Both the position numbers and the translations under genes were made by a program. From Kofleriaceae bacterium (lineage in GTDB: Bacteria > Myxococcota_A > Polyangia > Haliangiales > Haliangiaceae), in contig JANXOP010000273.1 of the NCBI GenBank assembly GCA_025357755.1, positions 1 through 64,000 of the forward strand: DNA of 64,000 bases, written 5' to 3'. Shown one piece after another: positions 9,040 through 18,263 of the stretch (within the stretch, counting starts at the first letter, position 1; every line of letters starts with the position of its first letter). The notes under the pieces were generated by a model that made no database searches, was not told where the DNA came from, and was given only the letters and a program-made list of their open reading frames with translations.

Positions 9040-9778
9040 ACACGTAGCCGGTCGCCAGCGAGGCCTTGCCTGCCGTGAAGGCGCCGGCTTGTACGCCCAG
9101 GGTCCCATCCGGCGATTCGATACCGATCACGGCCATCGAGCCCGAAGCGAGGTCGGCGGTTTGAGCGCCGCGGTCGAGCTGGCAGTACGCGAGCTCGATC
9201 ACCCCCGTGGTGAACAGCTTGACCTGCATCGTGACGTGCGAGGTCTGATCGGCCGAAACCCCACCGATCGCGAAGTCGCTCCACTCGACGGTGATGTGGT
9301 CGCTCGCCTCCGCCGCACGGATCTCACTACGCGACGAAACATAGGAGAGGTGGAACATCCAGAACGGCGCGATGAAACCATCGGGATCCGAAGGCGAAGG
9401 GATCGCGACCGGATCGACGAGCGTGGTGATGTTCGTGGCACCGCTCGCTGGAAACAGGAACAGCTGTCCCTGCTCGGCCACCGCCATCCGACCCGCGGTC
9501 TGGTTCCAGAACGGAACGGCGGTGGGTAGGTTGAAAATATCGGTGACGTGGGTGAAGCCGCCGAGCGGGAGAACCTGCGGACTTGCGAGCGGATCACAGC
9601 TGCCGGTCTTGGTGGTCATCGTGTAGCCGGTGATGGCCGACGAACCCGAGCCCGATCCAGATCCGGACCCTGACCCCGAGTCGAGTTGCGGTCGGGCATC
9701 GACCTCTGTCTGTGGATTCGAGTCGTTGCCGCAGCCGGCGAAGAAACACAGCGTCCATACGGTCATCCACTTCGTCAT
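9026..9778 (-). CDS. Lipoprotein with Ser-Gly linker
   Basis: 250 aa from ATG 9778, which puts a lipoprotein signal (TLCFFAGC) at the N-terminus; the longer frame to 9934 would bury it. After the lipid Cys comes an Asp/Pro-rich stretch and a (SG)n spacer from a simple repeat at about 9640-9680. A roughly 200-residue beta-rich domain follows (from about residue 50; GYTMTTKTG, FWNQTAGRMAVAEQGQLFLF). Acidic or Ser-Gly tethers after the lipid Cys are common in myxobacterial surface lipoproteins. The function is unknown. Confidence 0.75.
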   Translation of the reverse strand: MTKWMTVWTLCFFAGCGNDSNPQTEVDARPQLDSGSGSGSGSGSGSSAITGYTMTTKTGSCDPLASPQVLPLGGFTHVTDIFNLPTAVPFWNQTAGRMAVAEQGQLFLFPASGATNITTLVDPVAIPSPSDPDGFIAPFWMFHLSYVSSRSEIRAAEASDHITVEWSDFAIGGVSADQTSHVTMQVKLFTTGVIELAYCQLDRGAQTADLASGSMAVIGIESPDGTLGVQAGAFTAGKASLATGYVFTPM

Positions 9779-9995
9779 GCCCGCTGATGCTAAGCGAGCC
9801 CGGGATGTGCGGTGGTCGGACCGCGCTGTGATCACCGCTCGCTGGCGAAACGCGGCCTGCCTGAGTGTACTTGCTCGGCCCCGAGGCGAGCTTCCGGTGC
9901 GCCGGACGACAACCGGGACCTCGAGATTGCACATCGGGCGACTCGTTCACTTGGAGGGTTTGAGCTCGCTCGCCGTCGCGTGTGCCGTGGTTACT

Positions 9996-10496
9996 TCAGC
10001 GCCGCTGCGAGTAGGCGAGCACGAACAGCGCACTCGCGATCATTTGAAAGAGCAGCGTCCCGAGCGGGGTCACGATCACCCCGACGATCATGACAAACAG
10101 CGCTACGTGCCGTGGCCGGAGCCTCCGAACCTCGACCACGTGCGCGATGTCGAGGGTGAGGCCCGTCATCGCAAGTCCGCACGCGATGGCAAACCCCCAG
10201 GTGCGATCGATCGCGTCGACCAGCGAGGCGGCATCGAAGGCTGCGGCGAATAGTGTGGCCCCGATCGCCAGGAGGATGGCTGGATCGTCGAGGAGTACTC
10301 GTCGATGCAACGGCTCGAGCGCAGGTGATCCGATCGGAGGCTTTGCACGCCTGCATCGCGCGATCACGAAGGCGATCGCCGCGACAGTGCCGACCAAGCC
10401 GGCCAGTACCCGGCCTGCCAAAGCGGCGGCACCCTTGCGAGTACCAGCACGGCGGTCCGCATGATGCGGAGCCGAGGTAGCGTCGAACGCACCCAC
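9996..10496 (-). CDS. Small integral membrane protein
   Basis: 166 codons from a GTG at 10496. Four hydrophobic segments are clear: GRVLAGLVGTVAAIAFVIA, PAILLAIGATLFAAAF, TWGFAIACGLAMTG, and a long C-terminal one around FVMIVGVIVTPLGTLLFQMI. The first about 25 residues overlap the end of the receiver-domain gene by 133 bases, so the true start may be downstream. No family recognised. Confidence 0.6.
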   Translation of the reverse strand: MGAFDATSAPHHADRRAGTRKGAAALAGRVLAGLVGTVAAIAFVIARCRRAKPPIGSPALEPLHRRVLLDDPAILLAIGATLFAAAFDAASLVDAIDRTWGFAIACGLAMTGLTLDIAHVVEVRRLRPRHVALFVMIVGVIVTPLGTLLFQMIASALFVLAYSQRR

Positions 10497-10684
10497 CGAA
10501 CGAGCTCGACACCTTTGCCATCGTCGAGGTCGTAGTCGACCAAGGCGATGTCGAATTCCGGCCCTCGGACAGCGGCTCGAGCACCGGCGATCGTGGGTAC
10601 GACCACGACGTCGTCGGTGGGGAGAAACGACTGTGCCACCAACGCCGTGAACTCGGGATGGTTGTCGACGAAGAGGATTCGCAT
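10364..10684 (-). CDS. Truncated response-regulator receiver domain
   Basis: 106 aa from ATG 10684. It starts as a classic receiver (MRILFVDNHPEFTALVAQS), with acidic residues near the N-terminus and the phospho-acceptor Asp in LVDYDLDDGKG. After about residue 75 the sequence loses receiver character: the Thr/Ser and Lys sites expected at strands 4 and 5 are absent, and the frame ends early within the overlapping membrane gene. A frameshift or C-terminal decay is likely. It lies 25 bases behind the Cys-rich gene, on the same strand. Confidence 0.55.
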   Translation of the reverse strand: MRILFVDNHPEFTALVAQSFLPTDDVVVVPTIAGARAAVRGPEFDIALVDYDLDDGKGVELVRWVRSTLPRLRIMRTAVLVLARVPPLWQAGYWPAWSALSRRSPS

Positions 10685-10709
10685 CAGGATCGAGACGCTT
10701 TGCTCGTGG

Positions 10710-11777
10710 TCACTTTGTAAAGGACTCGGCCGCAACGGCCGGCCGGCATATTCCCGAGGTCCCCGTCAGGGCACAGATGCTGCCGGCTCGGCAGTCGACG
10801 TCGGACCTGCAGGCTTGCATGCAGTATGCGGTTGCGGCCTCTCCAAAGCCCACTTGCGCGCACGTGGTGCCCGGGCCGCAGCTGCCACGCTCGCCGAGCT
10901 TGCACGGCTTCACACAGTCCGCGTGAACCCGACCGAGAAGCGGCATCGTGATGACGCATTGCAGGTCATCGGTGCACTTCGAGACCAGGCATCGAGCGTC
11001 GACGACATTTGCGCAGACCGGATTGTCGAGAATTCCGGGTGCGCACGTCATCCCGCTCTTACATTCTGCGTCGGAATCGCATCCTTGTTCGCAGCGCTTC
11101 TCCGGCAGGAATCCCGTGGCGTCCGCGCGGCAGCGAGACCCCGCCGGGCAGCTCCGATCCTGATCGCAGATGAGCGGCAAGCAAGTTCCCTGCTCACAAG
11201 CGAGGCCCGCCGTACAGATGAGGTCACGCGGGCTGTGATCGTTCGCAATCCCGATACATGACTCGCCGGATCGCCGAGTCCCTGTTTTGACACATTCGAA
11301 GATTGCGCCCGATGGCATCACGATCGGCGTGCACGCTCCGCCTTCCCCGCAATCCGCGTCTTGTCCGACGCCCGAACACTCCGAGGTCCGACACCTCCCG
11401 ATCAACTTCGTTGTTGGAAAGCACACCGCGTCGGGCTCGCAGTCATCGTTTGAATTGCACTGCTTTCCGCATTGCCGCGCACCGCTCGCGGCCACGACGC
11501 ACGGTGCACCGCAGCCTACCTGGCACTCCTTGTCCGTCGCAAAGGTCCGGGCGTCTCGGGAAGGCTCGAGCGCGGTGGCCCGCCTGCCACCTGGCGATGG
11601 AAGCGCCGGTTCGAGGTTCGATCGCAGCACCGGACGAGCCAGCGATCGGTTCGAGCCCGAGTCGCGCGTCATACGGCCGGCGTCGTGCAGCTTGTCATGT
11701 CCTCGCGATCCGCCAACGATCAGATAGCCGCACATTGCGGCGAGAATTATCAAAGCGGCGAACAGGGTCTTTTTCAT
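10710..11777 (-). CDS. Secreted cysteine-rich multi-repeat protein
   Basis: 355 aa from ATG 11777, which begins an N-terminal hydrophobic segment (TLFAALIILAAMCGYLIVGG). From about residue 85 there are at least six Cys-rich modules with recurring patterns such as C-x-D-x-D-C and C-x(5)-C (NSNDDCEPDAVC, DQDRSCPAGSRC, DSDAECKSGMTC, TDDLQCV, RSDVDCRAGSIC). These resemble EGF-like or Dickkopf-type disulfide domains that are abundant in myxobacterial cell-surface proteins. Probably exported and anchored by the N-terminal helix. Function unknown. Confidence 0.75.
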   Translation of the reverse strand: MKKTLFAALIILAAMCGYLIVGGSRGHDKLHDAGRMTRDSGSNRSLARPVLRSNLEPALPSPGGRRATALEPSRDARTFATDKECQVGCGAPCVVAASGARQCGKQCNSNDDCEPDAVCFPTTKLIGRCRTSECSGVGQDADCGEGGACTPIVMPSGAIFECVKTGTRRSGESCIGIANDHSPRDLICTAGLACEQGTCLPLICDQDRSCPAGSRCRADATGFLPEKRCEQGCDSDAECKSGMTCAPGILDNPVCANVVDARCLVSKCTDDLQCVITMPLLGRVHADCVKPCKLGERGSCGPGTTCAQVGFGEAATAYCMQACRSDVDCRAGSICALTGTSGICRPAVAAESFTK

Positions 11778-12124
11778 CGACGACGGTTTCAGCTGCCAGC
11801 AAAAGCTCACGTTAGGCAATTGTCATGCCGGTGGCGCCACGGCGTGAGAGCGCCTCGCTCTCGCGAATCGACGAGTGAGGTCGAGCGTCCCGGTCATCGT
11901 GGCAAATATCGTCGAGCGACGCGGCATTCTGGCAGCGCGATTCGCATCGATTCTCACCATCGAATGTATCTCCGCGTTTGCTCGACCGTGGTCCTCGAGC
12001 GTTGGAAGTCCAGGACCGTCATCCTCGACCAAGGCTTATTCCGCCCCCACCTCTGTCGAGGTACGACCGCAGCTTCCGGCGACCATCATGATCGTGGTCA
12101 CCAGAACCAAGTAGGATCCGCGCC
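11778..12124. other. Divergent intergenic region
   Basis: About 350 bases lie between the minus-strand Cys-rich gene and the plus-strand lipoprotein gene. Short open frames exist on both strands but none has a convincing start, composition or family signal. Presumably it holds both promoters; I see no clear sigma-54 or palindromic operator. Confidence 0.5.
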
Positions 12125-13576
12125 ATGGCATGTGGATGGCGGGCAGGAGTTGCTGCGTTGGTGGTCGTTGCCGCGAGCGCGTGTTCGGATCGCGACGCGA
12201 AAATCGAGGCTGCGCGAAAGATCGTTGCGATCGTCGACCGACAATTTCAGGAGTGCGTTTTCGGGGCTGAGGTTCCGCCGGCCGAGCTCGGGCGCACCGA
12301 GGTCATCGCTGAGGTGACGGGAGCAGCCGATGTGGGCCGCGTGTATTCGTGCGCCCAAGTGGCGAAGACTCGGTACGAAGCGATCCCCGGATACGACGAC
12401 CGCGAGCTTCTTACGCTCACTGCACCGTTTCCGATCGACGGGCCACTGATTACGGAAGGGTTCGGGGTTTGCGATCACCTGTCCAAGGTTCGAGCGGCGG
12501 CCCGCAAGCTTGGCATCGACGCTCCCCAGCCGGACTGCTCATCGCACCGCGAGCCATTGCCAGGAATCCTCGAGCACGACCCGCTCGACGTGTCGCACGT
12601 CTATCGAGACCGTCTCGCGCTCGTCGAAGGAAAGCCATCGCTCCGGCTCCGTCGCACGCAAGATGGAACGACCTGGGATGTGTCGTCACCAACGCTCACG
12701 TCGCGCATGTACGTCACCGGTGCGAGGGATGCGTTCGCATATACGTACAACCATGAACAGCCGCACTCGCGCAACTACGTGGTCCTCGATGGCGACACGT
12801 GGCACGTCGGTACTGCGGTTGTTGGATGGGAGGTCGTATCGTTTCGCCGTACGACGAACGGCTGGTGCATCGTCACCATCGACAGCGAGACGAAGACGCC
12901 GCTGATCTTGCAACTCGATCCCCTGATGGATCACGTCACCGCGCGCACGCCATTGCCTGGCCTTCGAGGGCGATGGTCCGAGCACCCGCTGCGAGCCGCA
13001 TTGATCGACAAGGAAGGCAATGTCAGTGCACTCGTCGCGACTGTCGGAGTCGATTCGACCTTGCTCGAATCACATTTCGTCTCCGCGGCCGGCACGCCAG
13101 CGCCGCCGACTGTGACCAAGCTCGGTCGCGCGAGTCCAGCGGCGGATGTGGACACGTGCCGTGGCGGTGGAACGGACTATGTCACGGTTGTCGATATCGG
13201 CACGCTCGTGACCACAGACGCCGGCCGCACCTTCACGCAGCTGGAAGGGGGACGTGTCGGTCCGCCAGTCGCGACTGTTTGCACGGACGCGCATCTCTTC
13301 GTCGCGACAAAACGCGATTTCGAGAGTTGCGATCATCAGCGCTGCTCGCATACGCCGATGCCGATGCCCAAAGGTATCCAGATAAGTCTTGCTCTGAACG
13401 TGAAAGGTGAGCAGCCGCGGCTCTTCACCAGCTACAACGATGTCGCGTTCCTTGCGACACCTTCCGAGAAAGATGGCCTTCTCGAGGTCAGCGATCTTTG
13501 GCGGATCAAGTACACCGGAATGGCTCCGCTCGTTCGCATCGACGGCCTCTGGTTCGCTCCGAGACAGGTGCGCTAG
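12125..13576 (+). CDS. Large lipoprotein, possibly beta-propeller
   Basis: 483 aa. Lipoprotein signal with lipobox VAASAC at about residue 20. The mature N-terminal part (20-170) is helical with scattered cysteines. The remainder (about 170-480) has repeated short beta-strand units such as GTTWDVSSPTL, WHVGTAVVGW and VTTDAGRTFTQLEGG. The TTDAG-type motif resembles Asp-box or BNR blades, so a sialidase-like or photosynthesis-repair-like propeller fold is possible. No active-site motif was seen. It is divergent from the Cys-rich gene. Confidence 0.7.
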   Translation: MACGWRAGVAALVVVAASACSDRDAKIEAARKIVAIVDRQFQECVFGAEVPPAELGRTEVIAEVTGAADVGRVYSCAQVAKTRYEAIPGYDDRELLTLTAPFPIDGPLITEGFGVCDHLSKVRAAARKLGIDAPQPDCSSHREPLPGILEHDPLDVSHVYRDRLALVEGKPSLRLRRTQDGTTWDVSSPTLTSRMYVTGARDAFAYTYNHEQPHSRNYVVLDGDTWHVGTAVVGWEVVSFRRTTNGWCIVTIDSETKTPLILQLDPLMDHVTARTPLPGLRGRWSEHPLRAALIDKEGNVSALVATVGVDSTLLESHFVSAAGTPAPPTVTKLGRASPAADVDTCRGGGTDYVTVVDIGTLVTTDAGRTFTQLEGGRVGPPVATVCTDAHLFVATKRDFESCDHQRCSHTPMPMPKGIQISLALNVKGEQPRLFTSYNDVAFLATPSEKDGLLEVSDLWRIKYTGMAPLVRIDGLWFAPRQVR

Positions 13577-13757
13577 CCGGCTGGCCGCTATGCCGTGCGT
13601 GCGCTCCTCGAAGGGGTCGGGCGGATCGACGTGGTACTCGCGCAAGCCGGCCACGAAGGTTTCGGGGCGCGCGGCCTCCGATCTCAATGATGTCGCGAAC
13701 TTTCAGCGACGCGGCTCACGGCCCGGGATTGTCAGCCTCATCGCATAGGCTCCATCG

Positions 13758-14204
13758 GTGCCCCGACTCACTCCGCAGATGCAAAAGCTCCTGGCGCTGC
13801 TCCAACGCTTCGAACGCGAGCGCAAACCGATCGAGGGCGGCGAGCTGATTGCCGCGATGGTCGCGGAGGCTGGCTACAAGGACAGCACCGCACGCACCTA
13901 TCGCTCGAAGATCCTCGATAGCAAGGTCGTGTTCCCGGGCGATGACGAAGGTACGGTGGTCGTGCGGCACGCCATCGCGATGAGTGGCGAAGCGTTCGCC
14001 GTGATGATGTCGCAGACCAAGCCAGAGCTCTCGCTCGGTCTCGATTGCGAAACCGAGGTCGAGTGGCGCGACGCGATGGAGCTCCTCGCGCGCCACGGCA
14101 TCGATCGCGGATACAAGCTCGAGGCGTCGGAGCGCGAGGTCTTCGATCAGTTGATCGAGAAGTCGCGCGAGCACGTCATCGACTACACCGCATTCGAGAA
14201 CTGA
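13758..14204 (+). CDS. Hypothetical 148-aa cytoplasmic protein
   Basis: The start is favoured by composition: MPRLTPQMQKLLALLQRFER. The first 65 residues look like a winged-helix or helical domain (ELIAAMVAEAGYKDSTARTY). The second half is acidic and helical, ending with a Glu-rich segment. There is no signal peptide or membrane segment. It lies alone between the lipoprotein gene and the macro-domain relic. No family recognised. Confidence 0.6.
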   Translation: MPRLTPQMQKLLALLQRFERERKPIEGGELIAAMVAEAGYKDSTARTYRSKILDSKVVFPGDDEGTVVVRHAIAMSGEAFAVMMSQTKPELSLGLDCETEVEWRDAMELLARHGIDRGYKLEASEREVFDQLIEKSREHVIDYTAFEN

Positions 14205-14318
14205 TCAGTCGGCGCTGGCCGACGGCCTCGCGCGCCTGATCGAACCTCCACGACCGCGCCGTTTCTCGGATGCGATCTGTCCTTCGTTCGGATCGGCTTC
14301 CGCCTGGATTTCAGGGCG

Positions 14319-14776
14319 GTGCCAGAATATCGACGCGTGGGTGAGGCAATCGAGATCCATCTCCGTGATCTGGGCAGGCCGTTGGGCGACGCGTGGAACC
14401 GAGAAGCTGCGGAGACATCTTCTCGGAGAAGCCGGGTCAGGCCGGGCTCGGGGATCCGATCGACGTCAAGGCCGACGCCGTCATCAGTCCCGCCAACAGC
14501 TTTGGCTTCACGGATGGCGGGATCGATGCGGTCTACACGTTCCAGTTCGGTGACGGTCTCCAGCAGCGGCGGCAAGACGTGATCGAGCGCGAGTTCGGCG
14601 GCGAGCTCCCGGTCGGGCTGGCGGTGATCGTTCCGACGATGAACGAGGACATTCCCTGGTGCATCAGCGCGCCCACCATGCGTGATCCAGGCGACGTCGC
14701 CGACACCGTGAATGCGTACCTCGCCTTTCGCGCTGCCTCAGCGAGCGCGATGGTAGCGGGTACGCGCGCGCTCTGA
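14319..14776 (+). pseudogene. Frameshifted, truncated macro-domain gene
   Basis: Two frames together encode part of a macro (ADP-ribose-binding) domain. The frame of 14319 gives EIHLRDLGRPLGDAWNR, the usual N-terminus. Near 14395-14405 the match jumps to the frame of 14393, which carries CGDIF, the ligand-loop signature DAVISPANSFGFTDGGID, and later CISAPTMRDPGDVADTVNAY. The normal C-terminal third (the GTG-loop strand) is missing, replaced by a short tail ending at TGA 14774-14776. A decayed macro-domain gene is more likely than a functional protein. A sequencing error at the shift cannot be excluded. Confidence 0.65.
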
Positions 14777-14900
14777 CGCACGTGACCGAAGTGCTGGTCG
14801 TAGCAAGTCTTCTGACCGTCGGGTGGCCTTGCTGATCCGGCCTACCCCGTGTCAGGGGGGCATGCGAGTGTTCGCCGGACCGAGATCTGGAGTAGCCCTG

Positions 14901-16370
14901 ATGATGGCATTCGATAGCGTGTTTCTGGAGGTCGCGCGGAACGAGAGTCGGGGGATCCATGCTCTCGGTGGCGCGGGCGCCGTGAGAGGGACGTTCCTCT
15001 TTCGCGAGCTCTACTGCGAACAACCGGGATGCGATTGTCGTCGGGTGGTGCTGGAGGTCCAGTGGGCGGAGAAGCAACAGGTCGCCGCGACGATCCACTA
15101 CGCGCTCGAGCGACCGAAGCGCCGAGGCGAGCCGCAGCTGTATCTGGACCCGTCGCATCCGCAGAGCGATCTCGCGAACGGGCTGCTCGACGTGTTCGAG
15201 GACCTGATCAAGAAGGATGCCGCGTATCGCGCGACGCTCCGTCGTCACTACAAGATGTGGAAGACGAGCGTCAACGGCCCTTCGCATGCGCGCGCTGGGA
15301 ATGAAGGGCTGGTGCGGATCGTCGCGAAGACATCCCAGCTGGACAGCAGTCTCCAGCAGCGCTTTCGAAAGCTCCTCGCGAAGGTCGAGGTCCTGCGCAC
15401 GCGGGTCCAGACGTGGCGGCAGCAACGTCCGGATATCGATCGAGAGATGGCGGTGTACGAGGCGGCGTTCACGCAACAGGAGCGGTTGACGCGCGAGCTG
15501 GTGATCCTGCTGGATCACGCGTGCACGAGTGGGAGGCTCACCAAGGCCGACACGATGATGCTCGCCGAAATGCTCTCGGCGATGGCCCGCGACCTGCTCG
15601 AGGAGGGCGCTGCCGCGGACGACGAGCTCCAAGCGATCTACAAGCGCCACAGCCGCCGTGACTTCGACCGCGAGAACGCGAAGCTCGAGCTAGCGCAAGT
15701 CTCGGAGCTGAGATCGATGATGGAGTCGCTCGGGCTGGATTTCGGCGACACCGAGATCGGGTCACTCGAAGAGCTCGAGGCGTTCACCCGGGCACAGCTC
15801 GCTGCGGACGAAGTGGCGCCCCCACGCGAGCGCAAGAAGTCCGCGAAGCAGCACGCGAAGGAGGCGAAGCGAGCCGACGAGGACCGCAGCGCACACAAGG
15901 CGGTTCAGGACGTCTATCGATCGCTCGCGAAGGCGCTGCATCCGGATCTGGAACAGGATCCGGTCGAGCAGCAGCGCAAGGCGGAGCTGATGAAGGAGGT
16001 CAACGTCGCGTACGAGAGCGACGATCTCCTGCGCTTGCTCGAGCTCGAGCTCCAGCTCGAGGGAGTCGATGTCGCGAAGGTCGATGTGTTGGCAGAGGAG
16101 CGAGTTCGGCACTACCTGCGCGTGCTCGACCAGCAGGCCAAGCAACTACAGATCGAGATCGAGCAGCTCGAGCTGCCGTTCCGGATGTCGATCGGAATGT
16201 CACGGTCGGCGAAGCTCGTGCCTGCCAACGTGATCTCGAGGATCCAGGCAGATGTGAAAGCCTTGCGCGCGAGCTGCGAGGCCCTTTCGAGGGACCTGAC
16301 GTTGTTCGCGGATCCGCGCGAGATCAAGCGCTGGCTGAAGACCGAACGTAGGGCCCGCAGTTACGAGTAG
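14901..16370 (+). CDS. J-domain-like protein with long coiled-coil region
   Basis: 489 aa from ATG 14901, which has GGAG 8 bases upstream; GTG 14823 and ATG 14862 are alternatives. The N-terminus has a Cys cluster (CEQPGCDC, Cys39/44/46) that could bind metal. Residues of about 150-330 are helical, with heptad-like Leu spacing and many charges. Near 340-385 lies a degenerate J domain: VYRSLAKALHPDLEQDP with the HPD tripeptide (347-349), then KAELMKEVNVAYESDDL. This suggests a DnaK/Hsp70 co-chaperone or a protein that borrowed the fold. A C-terminal helical region follows. Confidence 0.75.
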   Translation: MMAFDSVFLEVARNESRGIHALGGAGAVRGTFLFRELYCEQPGCDCRRVVLEVQWAEKQQVAATIHYALERPKRRGEPQLYLDPSHPQSDLANGLLDVFEDLIKKDAAYRATLRRHYKMWKTSVNGPSHARAGNEGLVRIVAKTSQLDSSLQQRFRKLLAKVEVLRTRVQTWRQQRPDIDREMAVYEAAFTQQERLTRELVILLDHACTSGRLTKADTMMLAEMLSAMARDLLEEGAAADDELQAIYKRHSRRDFDRENAKLELAQVSELRSMMESLGLDFGDTEIGSLEELEAFTRAQLAADEVAPPRERKKSAKQHAKEAKRADEDRSAHKAVQDVYRSLAKALHPDLEQDPVEQQRKAELMKEVNVAYESDDLLRLLELELQLEGVDVAKVDVLAEERVRHYLRVLDQQAKQLQIEIEQLELPFRMSIGMSRSAKLVPANVISRIQADVKALRASCEALSRDLTLFADPREIKRWLKTERRARSYE

Positions 16371-16680
16371 TCGCCTGTATTGGTCGCGGCGCCGGCAGGC
16401 ACGCACCATCGATCGCCACGTTCGCGCCTCGACCGGCACGACCCTCAAGTTCCAGGAGACGCGAGCGAAGCTCGAGGAGATGGGACGAACTACGCCATCG
16501 CAATCGGAACCGAGTCAGCGCCGGTCAGTCTATTGCCGCGGGTCCTTAGAAGCGGTCACGCCTCCCGAGCGACGGCGTGCGAGCACCCTGCTCGCGAAGT
16601 GGCGCGCCCAGACCGTGCATCACGAGGAGCAAGCGCTCGTGGTGCGCGCGGATCTGAGCGACTAGCCGTATGCTCGACCG
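16371..16680. other. Intergenic region with no convincing gene
   Basis: About 310 bases. A 61-codon frame at 16480-16665 and the open frame before it have no recognisable family and no good start. It may contain decayed coding sequence, since TGTTLKFQETRAKLEEMG is protein-like. Otherwise it should hold the promoter of the DUF1684 gene. Confidence 0.45.
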
Positions 16681-17571
16681 ATGCGATGGATGATCCTCGT
16701 GCTCGCCGCATGTGCGCGCACATCAGAGCCCGCGCCCGCTATCGATCCGGCGGACGAGCCCGCGTGGCGCGCCGCGCTACTCGCCGAGCGCAGCAAGCAC
16801 GATCACGAGTACAAGACCGATGCCACCTCGCCCCTCGCGGGAGTCCAACGGTTCACGCCAGACACCACCTCGTATCTGACGCTCGAGGCCGACGCCGTTC
16901 ATCTCGATCCCGCGAAGACCGCGGCCACGCTCGTCGCGTTCGAGAAGCATGCGACCGGCTGGAGCTGGCAGCCGATGACGACGCTCACCGCGACCACCGA
17001 GAATGGGACGCGGACGATGGCCACCGGGGCGATCACCGAACCGGTCCGGATCCGGCTCTCGCCGCGGTTCTCGATCATCGCGCAGATGGCGGCGGAGACG
17101 TTCGTCGTCATCGTCTTCGACGCGCAGCGGTCGTTGCTCACCGCGTTCACTGGCGTCCCGTACTTCGTGCCCGATCCACGCTTCGCGGTCCGCGCGACCC
17201 TCGAGCCCACGACGCCGCCGAAGCCGACCGTGCTCGCGACGAGCCGGGGCTTGCACAAATCCTTCGTCGAGGTCGGCACGCTGCGGTTCGTGCTCGCCGG
17301 CCAGCCACTCTCGCTCGCGGCGTACCGGCTCGCCGACCGAACCTCCGGAGAACTGTTCGTCCCGTTTCGCGATGCGACCTCGGGCAACGAGAGCTACGGC
17401 GCCGCGCGCTTCCTCGATGTCGATCCGAAGGCGCCGCTCGTGGTGGACTTCAACCGCGCGTACAACCCGCTCTGCGCCTTCTCGCCGGCGTACAACTGCG
17501 CGCTGCCGCCGCCCGGTAATACGCTGGCGATCGCGATCACGGCCGGCGAGCGCGATCCGCACCTGCACTGA
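16681..17571 (+). CDS. DUF1684 family lipoprotein
   Basis: 296 aa. Short hydrophobic N-terminus with a possible lipobox (VLAAC). The C-terminal third carries the DUF1684 hallmarks: ELFVPFRDATSGNESYG, then ARFLDVD, VVDFNRAYNPLCAFSP and YNCALPPPGNTLAIAI. These proteins (about 200-300 aa) are widespread in bacteria and lack a proven activity; the conserved Asp/Asn/Arg/Cys residues suggest an enzyme. It is followed 17 bases later by a small secreted protein. Confidence 0.85.
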   Translation: MRWMILVLAACARTSEPAPAIDPADEPAWRAALLAERSKHDHEYKTDATSPLAGVQRFTPDTTSYLTLEADAVHLDPAKTAATLVAFEKHATGWSWQPMTTLTATTENGTRTMATGAITEPVRIRLSPRFSIIAQMAAETFVVIVFDAQRSLLTAFTGVPYFVPDPRFAVRATLEPTTPPKPTVLATSRGLHKSFVEVGTLRFVLAGQPLSLAAYRLADRTSGELFVPFRDATSGNESYGAARFLDVDPKAPLVVDFNRAYNPLCAFSPAYNCALPPPGNTLAIAITAGERDPHLH

Positions 17572-17588
17572 ACTGCTATCGTCGCTGG

Positions 17589-18134
17589 ATGCAATCCTCC
17601 CTCGTGATCGCCAGCGCTCTCGCGATGGTGAATTGCAGCGGGGACAGCGCCTGCGAGATCGGAAGCGGCTCCAACACGCTGGTGGCTTTCATCGGCAACC
17701 GCGCCACCATCGCGCTCGAAGCCTGGTCCGCGCGAAACGATGACGGTTGCTGGGCGAACGGTAGGCCGAGCATGTCGATCATCGCCCTTCAACCGAGCTA
17801 CGACGGAAGCGGCACGTTCCCGTATACCAGCGGAGGTCGCCTGACGCTGTGCGTACCAAGAGCCGCGCTCACCGCGGGGACGCTCGGGCTGGGCAGCGGT
17901 GCTTCGGGCTCGGCGGCATGGATCACCGAGCTCTCCGCGATGGACACCGAGTGCTACTACGCCTACGACTCGAGCATGGTCACGTCCGGCACGCTCACCA
18001 CCCGCTGCGGCGATGCTACTGGTGGACTCACTATCGATGCGACGATCCCGATCACGCGGACCTGCGGCACCGACTCCGTCGTCGACAACGCCTTCGCGAC
18101 GCTCACGGGAACCGTGCCACTCGAGCCCCGCTGA
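17589..18134 (+). CDS. Small secreted protein, probable lipoprotein
   Basis: 181 aa. Short hydrophobic N-terminus MQSSLVIASALAMVNC with a Cys where lipid attachment would occur. The mature part is beta-rich, Gly/Ser/Thr-rich and has paired cysteines (GDSACEIG, DDGCWANG, LTLCV, TECYYAY, TTRCGDA, TRTCGTD). Only 17 bases separate it from the DUF1684 gene, so the two may be co-transcribed. No family recognised. Confidence 0.65.
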   Translation: MQSSLVIASALAMVNCSGDSACEIGSGSNTLVAFIGNRATIALEAWSARNDDGCWANGRPSMSIIALQPSYDGSGTFPYTSGGRLTLCVPRAALTAGTLGLGSGASGSAAWITELSAMDTECYYAYDSSMVTSGTLTTRCGDATGGLTIDATIPITRTCGTDSVVDNAFATLTGTVPLEPR

Positions 18135-18263
18135 TCGAGCGAAGAGGGTCACCGGCGGCATTGTAGAACGTGACGCCGCGGCGCGCAGCTCGCGTCATGC
18201 GACCCCACCGAGCCGACCGGACCAGCAGCCACGCTTTGGATCGTTAACCGACGATCGGCAGCT

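Noticed and set aside
11823-12032. 69-codon minus-strand frame upstream of the large lipoprotein
   Set aside because: No family, poor composition and no credible ribosome site; probably noncoding.
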